DNA of 51,032 nt from Oscillospiraceae bacterium (GTDB lineage: Bacteria > Bacillota > Clostridia > Oscillospirales > Ruminococcaceae). The notes under the pieces were generated by a model that was given only the letters and a program-made list of their open reading frames with translations, made no database searches and was not told the origin of the DNA. The stretch spans positions 1-51,032 of the forward strand of contig JAAYCI010000075.1 in the NCBI GenBank assembly GCA_012729855.1, read 5' to 3'. Below, one piece after another: positions 44,174 to 51,032 of the stretch. Numbering within the stretch: the first letter of the stretch is position 1; every line of letters starts with the position of its first letter. Both the position numbers and the translations under genes were made by a program.

Positions 44174-45459
44174 TCAGCGACTGGCTGGAGCTCTCCCCCA
44201 AGGTGAAACACGCCGACGCCGAGGCCATGCTCATCATCGCCTCGCGTTGCTGGCAGATAGACCAGATCAAGGAGGTCAACCAGCTGAAGATGCTGCGGGC
44301 CTTCACCACCCAGCGGGTGGCCGCCCACCATCTGGCGGGCAGCACCGGCTATGGCTACAACGACGCCGGCCGCGAAAAGCTGGAGCAGATCTTCGCCGCC
44401 ATCACCGGCAGCGAAGCCGCCCTCTTCCGCCCCCATTTCATGAGCGGCACCCACGCCCTCACCGTGGCGTTGTTCGGCCTGCTGCGCCCGGGGCACACCC
44501 TGCTGTGCGCCACCGGCCGGCCGTATGATACGCTGGCCGGCGTCATCGGGCTGGAGGGTGCGCAAAGCCACGGCAGCCTGGCCGAGTTTGGCGTGCATTA
44601 CCGCCAGCTGGAGCTGCAGGACGGCCAGCCCGACCTTGACGCCATCACCGCGGCGGCGCCCAACGCCACCATACTTTACCTGCAGCGCAGCCGTGGCTAT
44701 GCCAGCCGCCCGGCGCTGCTGCCCGCCCACATCGAGGCTGCCGCCAAAGCCGCCAAGGCCGCCAACCCCGCCATTTATGTGGTGGTGGACAACTGCTACG
44801 GCGAGTTTGTGGACACACGCGAGCCCACCGAGTATGGCGCCGACCTCATCGTTGGCTCGCTGATTAAAAACCCCGGCGGCGGCATTGCGCCCAGCGGCGG
44901 CTACATTGCCGGCAAGGCCAAGCTGGTGGAGCTGTGCGCCCACCGCCTGAGCGCGCCCGGCGTGGGCGCCGAGGTGGGCAGCATGCCCGGCGACGTGACC
45001 CGCCAGCTATACCTGGGGCTTTACAACGCCCCCGCCGCCACCGCCGAGGCCCTGAAGGCCGGCGCCTACGCCGCCACCCTGTTTGAGCAGCTGGGGTACG
45101 AGACCCACCCCAAATGGTACCACCAGCGGGGGGACATCATCACCGCCATTACCATGGGCGACGCCGAACAATTGAAAACGCTCTGCCGGGGCATCCAGGC
45201 CATGAGCCCTGTAGACAGCGCCGCCGCACCCGAGCCCTGGCCCATGCCCGGCTACGACAACGATGTGATTATGGCCGCCGGCGCGTTTACCCAGGGCAGC
45301 AGCATAGAGCTTTCCTGCGACGCGCCCATGCGCCCGCCCTACACCGCCTACCTGCAGGGGGGCCTGAACTTTGCCGCCAGCCGGGCGGCCATACTGGCCG
45401 CCGCCAACCTGTTATTCGCACAGCCGGGCCCTGCCCGGTACTGGAAAGGAGAGGGATAA
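44170..45459 (+). CDS. Methionine gamma-lyase family (aluminium resistance protein-like) PLP enzyme
   Basis: A 429-residue PLP-dependent enzyme of COG4100. Recognisable stretches are GSTGYGYNDAGREKLEQIFA, FRPHFMSGTHALTVALFGLL, the cofactor-binding DNCYGEFVD and the Schiff-base lysine K233 in GSLIKNPGGG. The C-terminal RQLYLGLYNAP and QGSSIELSCDAP fit too. The family is annotated as methionine gamma-lyase or aluminium resistance; few members have been studied, and C-S lyase activity on methionine or cystathionine is the common proposal. It overlaps the GNAT gene by four bases and is followed after one base by the CoA transferase, so it is translated as part of the same unit, possibly feeding a keto acid into CoA chemistry. 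Confidence 0.88.
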   Translation: MISDWLELSPKVKHADAEAMLIIASRCWQIDQIKEVNQLKMLRAFTTQRVAAHHLAGSTGYGYNDAGREKLEQIFAAITGSEAALFRPHFMSGTHALTVALFGLLRPGHTLLCATGRPYDTLAGVIGLEGAQSHGSLAEFGVHYRQLELQDGQPDLDAITAAAPNATILYLQRSRGYASRPALLPAHIEAAAKAAKAANPAIYVVVDNCYGEFVDTREPTEYGADLIVGSLIKNPGGGIAPSGGYIAGKAKLVELCAHRLSAPGVGAEVGSMPGDVTRQLYLGLYNAPAATAEALKAGAYAATLFEQLGYETHPKWYHQRGDIITAITMGDAEQLKTLCRGIQAMSPVDSAAAPEPWPMPGYDNDVIMAAGAFTQGSSIELSCDAPMRPPYTAYLQGGLNFAASRAAILAAANLLFAQPGPARYWKGEG

Positions 45460-45460
45460 G

Positions 45461-46678
45461 ATGAGTGATGTACTGAAAGGACTGCGGGTAGTTGAACTGG
45501 GCAGCCATGTGGCCGTGCCCATGGCTGCACGCATCATGGCCGATTGGGGCGCCGAGGTCATCAAGATTGAGCCGCCCAAAGGCGAAGACTACCGCACCAT
45601 GGGCCGCACCTACGACCTGCCCCACAGCGAGGACCACAACGTGATGTTCCAACTGGGCAACGCGGGCAAGAAAAGCCTGCCCATCAACCTTAAAAGCCCC
45701 GAGGGCAAAGAGGTGCTGCTGAAGTTGTTCGAGACCACCGATATCTTCCTCACCAACACCCGCCATGCCTCGATGGAGCGCCTGGGGCTGGACTACGACA
45801 CCATAAAGGCCCGCTTTCCCAAACTGATTTACGCCGAGTTCACCGCCTTTGGCCTTACCGGGCCCGACAAGGACCGCCCCGGCTTTGACATTGCCGCCTA
45901 CTGGGCCCGCAGCGGTGCCCTGATTGAATGGTCCGAAGCCGAGAGCACCCCCAGCAAGCCCATGGGTGGCTTTGGAGACAGCACCTCGGGCAGCATGCTG
46001 CTGGCCGGCATTTTGGCCACCCTGTACAAGCGCGACAAAACCGGCCAGGGCGGCCACCTGGACCTTTCCCTGTACGGCGCCGCGCTGTGGTACAATGCCA
46101 TAGGCGTGCTGATAGGCCAGGAGCAGTTTGGCCATCACTATCCCAAAAGCCGTTATAACCAGTATCTGCCCACCAGCCCGCTGTACAAAACCAAAGACGG
46201 CGACTGGGTGCTGATTTCCGCATGGAACTGGGGGAGCAAATCCGATGAGTTTCTTACGCTGTTTGGCATAACGGACTGGGTGGGAAACCCCGAGTACAAC
46301 ACCATTCCCGGCGCCAAAAAGAACATTAAAATCATCATTGAGCGGATAGAAAAAGCCATTGCCCAAATAAGCACCAAAGACCTGCTGGCCGGCCTTTTAA
46401 AGATGGACGTGGTGTACGAAAAGCTGGCCAACCCCAGCGAGCCCTACAAGGACCCCCAAGCCTGGGAAAACGGTTACCTGCGGGAGATTACCTTCAAGAA
46501 CGGCGAAAAGGCTGTTGTGCCCGTACTGCCGCTGCACTTTGACGGCAAGGACACCACCACCTTTACCATGGCGCCCCACCTGGGGCAGGACAGCGCTGCC
46601 CTGCTGAAGGAACTGGGCTACAGCGACGCCGAAGTGAAAAAGCTGGCCCAAGACGGCGCCGTTATCGTGCGCGGATAA
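45461..46678 (+). CDS. Class III (CaiB/BaiF) CoA transferase, FldA/HadA-like
   Basis: A 405-residue class III CoA transferase, which moves CoA between two carboxylic acids. The family start GLRVVELGSHVAVPMAARIM, DWGAEVIKIEPPKGEDYR and the run LDYDTIKARFPKLIYAEFTA are clear. The catalytic aspartate is most likely D173 in GGFGDSTSG. The general sequence, including GPDKDRPGFD and GQGGHLDLSLYGA, recalls the clostridial 2-hydroxyacyl CoA transferases of amino-acid fermentation (FldA, HadA), but no dehydratase or activator is adjacent. AAAGGAGAGGG lies before the ATG; only one base separates it from the PLP lyase stop. Likely role: activating a hydroxy- or keto-acid derived from amino acids. Confidence 0.88.
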   Translation: MSDVLKGLRVVELGSHVAVPMAARIMADWGAEVIKIEPPKGEDYRTMGRTYDLPHSEDHNVMFQLGNAGKKSLPINLKSPEGKEVLLKLFETTDIFLTNTRHASMERLGLDYDTIKARFPKLIYAEFTAFGLTGPDKDRPGFDIAAYWARSGALIEWSEAESTPSKPMGGFGDSTSGSMLLAGILATLYKRDKTGQGGHLDLSLYGAALWYNAIGVLIGQEQFGHHYPKSRYNQYLPTSPLYKTKDGDWVLISAWNWGSKSDEFLTLFGITDWVGNPEYNTIPGAKKNIKIIIERIEKAIAQISTKDLLAGLLKMDVVYEKLANPSEPYKDPQAWENGYLREITFKNGEKAVVPVLPLHFDGKDTTTFTMAPHLGQDSAALLKELGYSDAEVKKLAQDGAVIVRG

Positions 46679-46699
46679 GGCTACCCCGGCATAACCCAT

Positions 46700-46732
46700 C
46701 CCCCGGAGCATTTGTGATGCCCGGGGGTTTTC
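46700..46732 (+). terminator. Terminator of the murD-CoA transferase unit
   Basis: CCCCCGG (46700-46706) pairs with CCGGGGG (46721-46727), with an inner GCA/TGC pairing, followed by TTTTCC. Confidence 0.75.
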
Positions 46733-46849
46733 CTGTTCCCAAAACTGCCGGCAGCACCTGTGTTTTCTGCAAAGCGTCATCGTTGCGCATTGCGCCAGCA
46801 TTCCTGGCGCGGCCAAGGCGGCTGCCGCCGTTCAACCATTTTTCATATG

Positions 46850-46898
46850 TTTACAATATAAATCACATATATTATTATTTGTTTATAATAATAAACAA
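46850..46898 (+). promoter_or_regulatory. Promoter with palindromic operator before the HTH-DUF2087 gene
   Basis: TTTACA (46850-46855), 17 bases, TATTAT (46873-46878). Immediately after comes a perfect palindrome, TTGTTTAT-AATA-ATAAACAA (46879-46898), ending nine bases before the start codon. It covers the probable start of transcription, suggesting autorepression by the encoded HTH protein. Confidence 0.7.
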
Positions 46899-46907
46899 GG
46901 TGATATA

Positions 46908-47663
46908 ATGAACAACGAGCAAGACATCTACGACATTCCCACCCTGAAAACCGGGCTGCTGCACACGGCAGACGGCCACACCACCTGCCTTACCTGCGGC
47001 GCCCGCTTTGAGCCGGACGAGGTTTACCCCTGCGACGGCCACTATTACACCGCCGCCAAAGCGGCCGCCCACCACGCCCAAACCGCCCACGGCAGCCGCC
47101 TGGCCCACCTGATGGAGACCGGCGGCAAGTACGTAACGCTGACCGACCACCAGAAAAAGCTGCTGGCCCTGCTGGCCGAGGGCAAATCGGACGCGGAGAT
47201 TGCCGCGGAGACCGGGGCCGCGGCCTCCACCATGCGCAGGCAGCGCTTCATGTTCCGCGAAAAAGCCAAGCGCGCCCGCATGTACCTGGCGCTGTACGAG
47301 CTGGCCACCGAGACCCGCCAGCACCAGGCCGACACCCTGCTGCCGGTGCCGTCCGCCTTCACCGCGCCCGACGACCGCTTTGTCATCACCCAGAAAGAAA
47401 GCGACCAGTATGTGAAAAACGCGTTCGAGAGCCTGGCCCCCCTGCGGCTGCGCGCGCTGCCGGCCAAGGAGAAAAAGAAGGTGGCCGTGCTGCACCTGAT
47501 TGCCCGGCAGTTTGAAAAAGGCACCGACTACACCGAGCAGCAGGTGAACGCCATTTTAAAAGACGTGCACCCTGACGACTACGTGACCCTGCGCCGCTAC
47601 CTGATAGAATACGGCTACCTGGGCCGCACGCCCAACGGCAGCCGGTATTGGGTAACCCAATAG
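46908..47663 (+). CDS. DNA-binding protein with LuxR-type HTH and DUF2087
   Basis: A 251-residue putative transcription factor. Near the N-terminus CLTCGARF and later HHAQTAH (C27, C30, H55/56, H61) could form a zinc site. Residues about 77-130 are a LuxR-like HTH: LTDHQKKLLALLAEGKSDAE followed by AAETGAAASTMRRQRFMFRE. The C-terminal 70 residues are a DUF2087 domain: LPAKEKKKVAVLHLIARQFE, TEQQVNAIL, LRRYLIEYGYLGRTPNGSRY. This domain is often found in small regulators of Firmicutes. AAGGTG precedes the ATG. A 20-bp palindrome lies over the promoter, most simply read as its own operator. It is a single-gene transcript in an A+T-rich patch; the gene itself is as GC-rich as its neighbours. Confidence 0.8.
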   Translation: MNNEQDIYDIPTLKTGLLHTADGHTTCLTCGARFEPDEVYPCDGHYYTAAKAAAHHAQTAHGSRLAHLMETGGKYVTLTDHQKKLLALLAEGKSDAEIAAETGAAASTMRRQRFMFREKAKRARMYLALYELATETRQHQADTLLPVPSAFTAPDDRFVITQKESDQYVKNAFESLAPLRLRALPAKEKKKVAVLHLIARQFEKGTDYTEQQVNAILKDVHPDDYVTLRRYLIEYGYLGRTPNGSRYWVTQ

Positions 47664-47741
47664 GCTGTTGGCAGGGGGTTACCACCATTTCAGGTTACTT
47701 TAAGGCCATGCGATTATACTGTTTTTATGGGCCTTGCGTTA

Positions 47742-47920
47742 TATAGTCAAACCGCTTGAAAACCGAAACGGTTTTCAAGCCGGCAGGCGAAGCCTGCCAG
47801 CACGCCCTGTGGGTGTGCGTTTGACTTATGACCGGCAACCAAACCGCCCTTCGGGCGGTTTGGTTGCCATTCTCTCGCGCGGCTTCAAAACCGTATCGGT
47901 TTTGAAGTGGTTTTGGTATA
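47742..47920. repeat. Hairpin-rich MITE-like element, copy B
   Basis: 179 bases, near-identical to copy A (32311-32487) in the two ends and the internal hairpins. It differs mainly in the middle: after the GGGCGGTT hairpin arm it reads TGGTTGCCATTCTCT where copy A reads CCGCGCGATTCTCT, so any reading frame through it changes between copies. It lies between the convergent DUF2087 and htpG genes, just before their shared terminator. Confidence 0.85.
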
Positions 47921-47930
47921 ATACCGAATA

Positions 47931-47978
47931 AAAAGTCCCGGAGCCGCCCTTTTAAGAGGGTCGGCTCCGGGATTTTTT
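47931..47978. terminator. Terminator of htpG (possibly bidirectional)
   Basis: TCCCGGAGCCG pairs with CGGCTCCGGGA around an inner CCCTTT/AGAGGG stem, with A and T runs on both sides, so either strand reads a hairpin followed by T. Confidence 0.85.
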
Positions 47979-47990
47979 ATTCGGTTGGCT

Positions 47991-49919
47991 TTATTTGGCA
48001 AGCAGCTCACTCACCCGCCGGCTGTAGGCCACGGGGTCCTCCACGGGTAGGCCTTCTATCAGCATAGCCTGGTCGTACAGCAGCAGGGTGTAGGTTTTCA
48101 GCAGGTCCTGGTCGTCGGCATACAGGGCTTTCAGCTTTTCAAACAGCGGGTGTTCGGCGTTCAGCTCCAGCACCTTGCTGCTCTCTATCTTCTCGCCCGC
48201 GGGCATGCTGTTCAGCACCTTCTCCATCTCCAGCGAAATGCCCCCGCTGGCCGTGATGATCACCGGGTCGTCCTTCAGGCGGCCACTGGCCTGCACCTCG
48301 GCCACCCGGCCGTCCAGCGCTTCCTTCATAAAGTCGAACATTTCTTTGTTCTCGGCGTTCTGCTTCTCCACCGCTTCCTTCTCGGCGGCGTCCTCCAGGC
48401 CCAGGTCTCCGCCCGACACATTGCGGAACTCCTTTTCGCCGTACTGGCGCATCACCTGCAGCACAAACTCGTCCACGTCGTCGGTAAGCAGCAGCAGGTC
48501 GTAGCCTTCGTCCTGCACCCGGCGGGCCTGGGGTAGCTTGGCCAGGCGGGCCTGGCTGTCGCGGTCGCCGGCGGCGTAGTAAATGTACCGCTGGCCCTCG
48601 GGCATCTTCCCCACATACTCGGCCAATGTTACATATTTGCTTTCTGCCGCGCTGTAGAACAGGAACAGATCCTTCAGGTTGTCGGCCTCGGCGCCAAAGC
48701 CGGCGTAGGCGCCCACCTTCAGCTGCAAGCCAAAGTTCTTGAAGAACGCCTCGTAGCCCTCGCGGTCGTTTGCCAGCCAGCTGCCCAGCTCGGCGCGTAT
48801 CTTGCGCTCCAGCGCATTGCGTATCAGCTTCAGCTGGCGGTCCTGCTGCAGCATCTCGCGGCTGATGTTCAGCGAGAGATCCTGGCTGTCCACCAACCCC
48901 TTCACAAAGCTGAAATGGTCGGGCAGCAAGTCGCCGCATTTTTCCATAATCAGCACGCCCGACGCATACAGCCGCAGGCCCTTTTCGTAGTCCTTGGTGT
49001 AGTAGTCGTGCGGCGGGGTGGCCGGAATGAATAATAGCGCGTTGAAGGTGGCCGTGCCCTCAGTGCTGCTTTGTATCACCCTGGCCGGGTCGGTATAGTC
49101 GTTGAATTTCTCTTTATAGAAAGCGGCGTAGTCCTCGTCGCCCACCTCGCCCTTGCCGCGCTTCCAAATGGGCACCATGCTGTTCAGCACGGTCATTTCG
49201 GTCACCGTTTCAAACGCGCTCTCGCTGCCTATTTTTTTGCGGGTGCGGCTCATCTCCATCTTGATGGGGTAGCGGATATAGTCGGAATACTTCTTCACCA
49301 GCTGCTCCAGCCGGTAGTCCATGGCAAACTCGCTGTAGCTTTCGTCGTCGGTGTCGTCCTTCAGCACCAGTATGATATCGGTGCCCACCGCGTCGCGCTC
49401 CGTCTCGGTAATAGTATAGCCCTCGGCGCCCTTGCTCTCCCACTTCCAGGCCTCCTCGGCGCCAAACGCCCGGCTGATCACCGTTACCTTTTTGGCCACC
49501 ATAAACGCCGAGTAAAAGCCCACGCCGAACTGCCCGATGATATCAATACCCCCCAGGGGGTCCTCTCTTCCGGCTGCGTCGGAATTCACCTTATCCTCCG
49601 CCGCCTCGTGTTCGCTGCGGAAGGCCAGGCTGCCGCTGCGCGCGATGACGCCCAGGTTGCTCTCCAGGTCTGCCTTGCTCATGCCCACGCCGTTGTCGCT
49701 GATGCGCAGGGTGCGGCCCTCTTTGTCGGGCGCCAGCCATATGGCAAAGTCCTCGCGGGCCAGGCCCACGGTGTCGTCCGTCAGCGACAAAAAGTACAGC
49801 TTGTCAATCGCGTCGGACGCGTTGCTGATAAGCTCCCGCAGAAAAATCTCTTTGTGGGTGTAAATGCTGTTGATCATCAAATCCAAAAGCCGTTTGGATT
49901 CCGCCTTGAACTGTTTCAT
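47991..49919 (-). CDS. htpG: Molecular chaperone HtpG (Hsp90)
   Basis: A 642-residue cytosolic ATP-dependent chaperone. The ATPase domain carries IFLRELISNASDAIDKL (about 25-41), DNGVGMS, and IGQFGVGFYSAFMVA; the middle domain follows, with WKRGKGEVG and ISREMLQQDRQLKLIRNALE; the C-terminal dimerisation domain is complete. Length is close to the E. coli protein. AGGAGG stands about twelve bases before the ATG. A CIRCE operator lies 34 bases upstream, so HrcA repression is expected. Single gene; a strong terminator follows. Confidence 0.97.
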   Translation of the reverse strand: MKQFKAESKRLLDLMINSIYTHKEIFLRELISNASDAIDKLYFLSLTDDTVGLAREDFAIWLAPDKEGRTLRISDNGVGMSKADLESNLGVIARSGSLAFRSEHEAAEDKVNSDAAGREDPLGGIDIIGQFGVGFYSAFMVAKKVTVISRAFGAEEAWKWESKGAEGYTITETERDAVGTDIILVLKDDTDDESYSEFAMDYRLEQLVKKYSDYIRYPIKMEMSRTRKKIGSESAFETVTEMTVLNSMVPIWKRGKGEVGDEDYAAFYKEKFNDYTDPARVIQSSTEGTATFNALLFIPATPPHDYYTKDYEKGLRLYASGVLIMEKCGDLLPDHFSFVKGLVDSQDLSLNISREMLQQDRQLKLIRNALERKIRAELGSWLANDREGYEAFFKNFGLQLKVGAYAGFGAEADNLKDLFLFYSAAESKYVTLAEYVGKMPEGQRYIYYAAGDRDSQARLAKLPQARRVQDEGYDLLLLTDDVDEFVLQVMRQYGEKEFRNVSGGDLGLEDAAEKEAVEKQNAENKEMFDFMKEALDGRVAEVQASGRLKDDPVIITASGGISLEMEKVLNSMPAGEKIESSKVLELNAEHPLFEKLKALYADDQDLLKTYTLLLYDQAMLIEGLPVEDPVAYSRRVSELLAK

Positions 49920-49952
49920 ATGCCGTATCTGCCTCCTGTGCCGGTTTGTAAA

Positions 49953-49979
49953 TTAGCAGTCTAACATTTTGAGTGCTAA
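49953..49979 (-). promoter_or_regulatory. CIRCE element (HrcA operator)
   Basis: TTAGCAGTC (49953-49961), nine bases, GAGTGCTAA (49971-49979). This matches the CIRCE consensus TTAGCACTC-N9-GAGTGCTAA except for one base in the left arm. It sits just upstream of htpG. Confidence 0.9.
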
Positions 49980-50026
49980 CCGTAGTTTACACCTTTTTGG
50001 GGCCGATTGCAACCCCCTGGAACCGG

Positions 50027-50200
50027 CTATTTCATCTCGGCGCAGTAGCAGTAAAAGGTCATTTCATCGCCCGGGTGGTGCCAGGAGAAATAGGATTTTG
50101 TGTTGGGGCCAACGGCGCGCACGTCCTTTATGGCAGCTTTTGCTATGGGCACACCTGTAAAACAGGCACACCGGTTTACTTTTTTACTCAAATAGGCCAT
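50027..50200 (-). CDS. Small cysteine-containing ORF (57 aa) upstream of htpG
   Basis: A 57-codon frame, ATG at 50200 to TAG at 50027. The product begins MAYLSKKVNRCACFTG, continues with a stretch containing GPNTKSYFSWHHPGDE and ends CYCAEMK, so it has two CxC pairs, aromatic residues and no low complexity. The amino-acid composition is more protein-like than that of shadow frames in this GC-rich DNA. No good ribosome binding site is seen, and I do not recognise a family. It could be the remaining C-terminus of a longer gene or a true small protein. It lies on the same strand as htpG, upstream of the CIRCE site. Confidence 0.4.
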   Translation of the reverse strand: MAYLSKKVNRCACFTGVPIAKAAIKDVRAVGPNTKSYFSWHHPGDEMTFYCYCAEMK

Positions 50201-50267
50201 TGCTTTTGCGCCGGGCAGCCACTACAATTAAGCTTGGGAGAATTCATACATTCAAGGAGGGTACACG

Positions 50268-50870
50268 ATGAAAGTATTGCTGGTAAACGGCAGCCCGCGC
50301 AAGAATGGCTGCACCTACACCGCGCTGAACGAGATGGCCACCGTGTTTGGCCAGGCAGGCATTGACACCGAGTTCTACCACCTGGGCAAGCAGCCGGTGA
50401 GCGGCTGTGTGGAATGCTACAGCTGCCGGAAGACCGGGCGCTGCGCCTTTGACGACGCCAATGTCTTGGTTGACGCCATGAAGGCCACCGATGGCTTTGT
50501 GCTGGGCTCGCCCGTATTTTACGCGGCGCCCAACGGCGCTTTCCTCGCCTTGCTGGACCGCGTGTTCTTCTCGGGCGGCGACGGCTTCCGCGGCAAGGTA
50601 TCGGCGTCCATCATCTCTTGCCGGCGGGCCGGCAGCACCGCCGCGCTGGATGTGCTGAACAAGTACAACAGCTATACCCAAACCATCATTGCCTCGGCGC
50701 AGTACTGGGCCATGGTGCACGGCAACACCCCCGAAGAGGTGCTGCAGGACGAAGAGGGCCTGCAAACCATACGCACCCTGGCCACCAACATGGCCTGGCT
50801 GCTGCAAACCACCCAGGGCCACCCCTTCCCCCCCGCCGTTCCCAAGGTGATGACCAACTTCATTCGCTAA
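50268..50870 (+). CDS. NAD(P)H-dependent FMN reductase / iron-sulfur flavoprotein-like
   Basis: A 200-residue flavoprotein of the NADPH-dependent FMN reductase (flavodoxin-like) fold. The phosphate loop is NGSPRKNGCTYTAL (7-20), and VLGSPVFYAAPNGAFLALLD forms the second flavin contact. C47, C50, C53 and C59 in CVECYSCRKTGRC make a CX2CX2CX5C motif like the compact 4Fe-4S site of archaeal and clostridial iron-sulfur flavoproteins. The likely job is electron transfer or reduction of quinones, oxygen or other acceptors. AAGGAGGG precedes the ATG. It stands alone next to an IS element. Confidence 0.87.
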   Translation: MKVLLVNGSPRKNGCTYTALNEMATVFGQAGIDTEFYHLGKQPVSGCVECYSCRKTGRCAFDDANVLVDAMKATDGFVLGSPVFYAAPNGAFLALLDRVFFSGGDGFRGKVSASIISCRRAGSTAALDVLNKYNSYTQTIIASAQYWAMVHGNTPEEVLQDEEGLQTIRTLATNMAWLLQTTQGHPFPPAVPKVMTNFIR

Positions 50871-50946
50871 AACCAAACCACATACAAAAAGGCGAGGGCC
50901 GCAGCTGAAGTAGTCAAGAGAAAGTAGACAGCAAAAAGAGAGTGAG

Positions 50947-51032
50947 TCAGAAGCCCTGTTCAGTTTTGTACTGGATAGGGCTTTTGTAATGGAGCGCATG
51001 TGCGGGTCTGCGATAGTTATAGTAATGGACAA
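50947..51032 (-). CDS. C-terminal end of an IS3-type transposase, cut by the window edge
   Basis: A frame entering from the right edge encodes 27 residues, VHYYNYRRPAHALHYKSPIQ and seven more, ending at TGA (50949-50947). The pattern HYYNxxRPxxALxxxSPxxY is the end of the IS3/IS150 OrfB (rve integrase) protein. The IS end, with its inverted repeat, should lie between 50890 and 50935, where TAGTCAAGAGAAAGTAGACA occurs. The rest of the element is outside the window. Confidence 0.8.
   Translation of the reverse strand, partial: VHYYNYRRPAHALHYKSPIQYKTEQGF

Noticed and set aside
47734-47931. 65-codon ORF across repeat copy B
   Set aside because: It is formed by the repeat itself, and the frame is not kept in the other copies.

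Overview
Organism and overall character. The window is a GC-rich (roughly 60 percent by eye) piece of a chromosome that looks like an anaerobic gut-type Clostridia, most likely an Oscillospiraceae/Ruminococcaceae member. Reasons: strong AGGAGG-type ribosome binding sites, GTG and TTG starts, a T-box riboswitch, a CIRCE heat-shock operator, type III glutamine synthetase, DUF3793 next to a flavodoxin, several radical-SAM proteins, a SucD-like acylating aldehyde dehydrogenase and a FldA/HadA-like CoA transferase. Family and genus are inference; no rRNA is present. Layout 1-20 kb. The left part holds a PAS-GAF-PAS-GGDEF diguanylate cyclase, a radical-SAM protein with a CX4CX2C cluster motif, a stand-alone PocR-type sensory protein and a TetR regulator. 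A TTGACA-N17-TATGAT promoter then drives a complete T-box leader in front of an OFA-family MFS carrier, so uptake or efflux appears to be controlled by the charging state of a tRNA. A CofE-like ligase faces it across a shared terminator. Next comes an operon of a FabK-like flavoprotein that lacks the usual active-site histidine plus two tandem, clearly duplicated short-chain dehydrogenases. A giant secreted surface protein (InlB-type and MBG-type repeats, three C-terminal membrane segments) runs the other way and is split by one frameshift. A membrane HEAT-repeat protein overlaps a membrane glycosyltransferase. Layout 20-35 kb. A PflX-like radical-SAM protein, a nucleoside-salvage unit (deoD-cdd followed by a BMP-type lipoprotein), typA, a YflT-like stress protein, an esterase-MerR pair whose divergent target, a MATE pump, is a deletion remnant although its MerR-type promoter is intact, a DUF2569 membrane protein, a SucD-like dehydrogenase with a long leader, and a chemoreceptor. 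Layout 35-51 kb. A DUF3793-flavodoxin unit sits under a 30-bp palindromic operator. A hybrid histidine kinase and a FIST sensor protein are divergent. Then come tRNA-Leu(UAG), glnN, a tight four-gene unit (murD, GNAT acetyltransferase, methionine gamma-lyase-like PLP enzyme, CoA transferase), an HTH-DUF2087 regulator with a palindrome over its start, htpG under a CIRCE site, a small cysteine-rich ORF, an Fe-S flavoprotein and, at the right edge, the 3' end of an IS3-type transposase. Cross-cutting feature. Two full copies (32311-32487, 47742-47920) and one decayed copy (24118-24275) of an approximately 178-bp hairpin-rich element with 38-bp terminal inverted repeats lie in intergenic gaps. It is MITE-like and is the best candidate in the window for a poorly described element.
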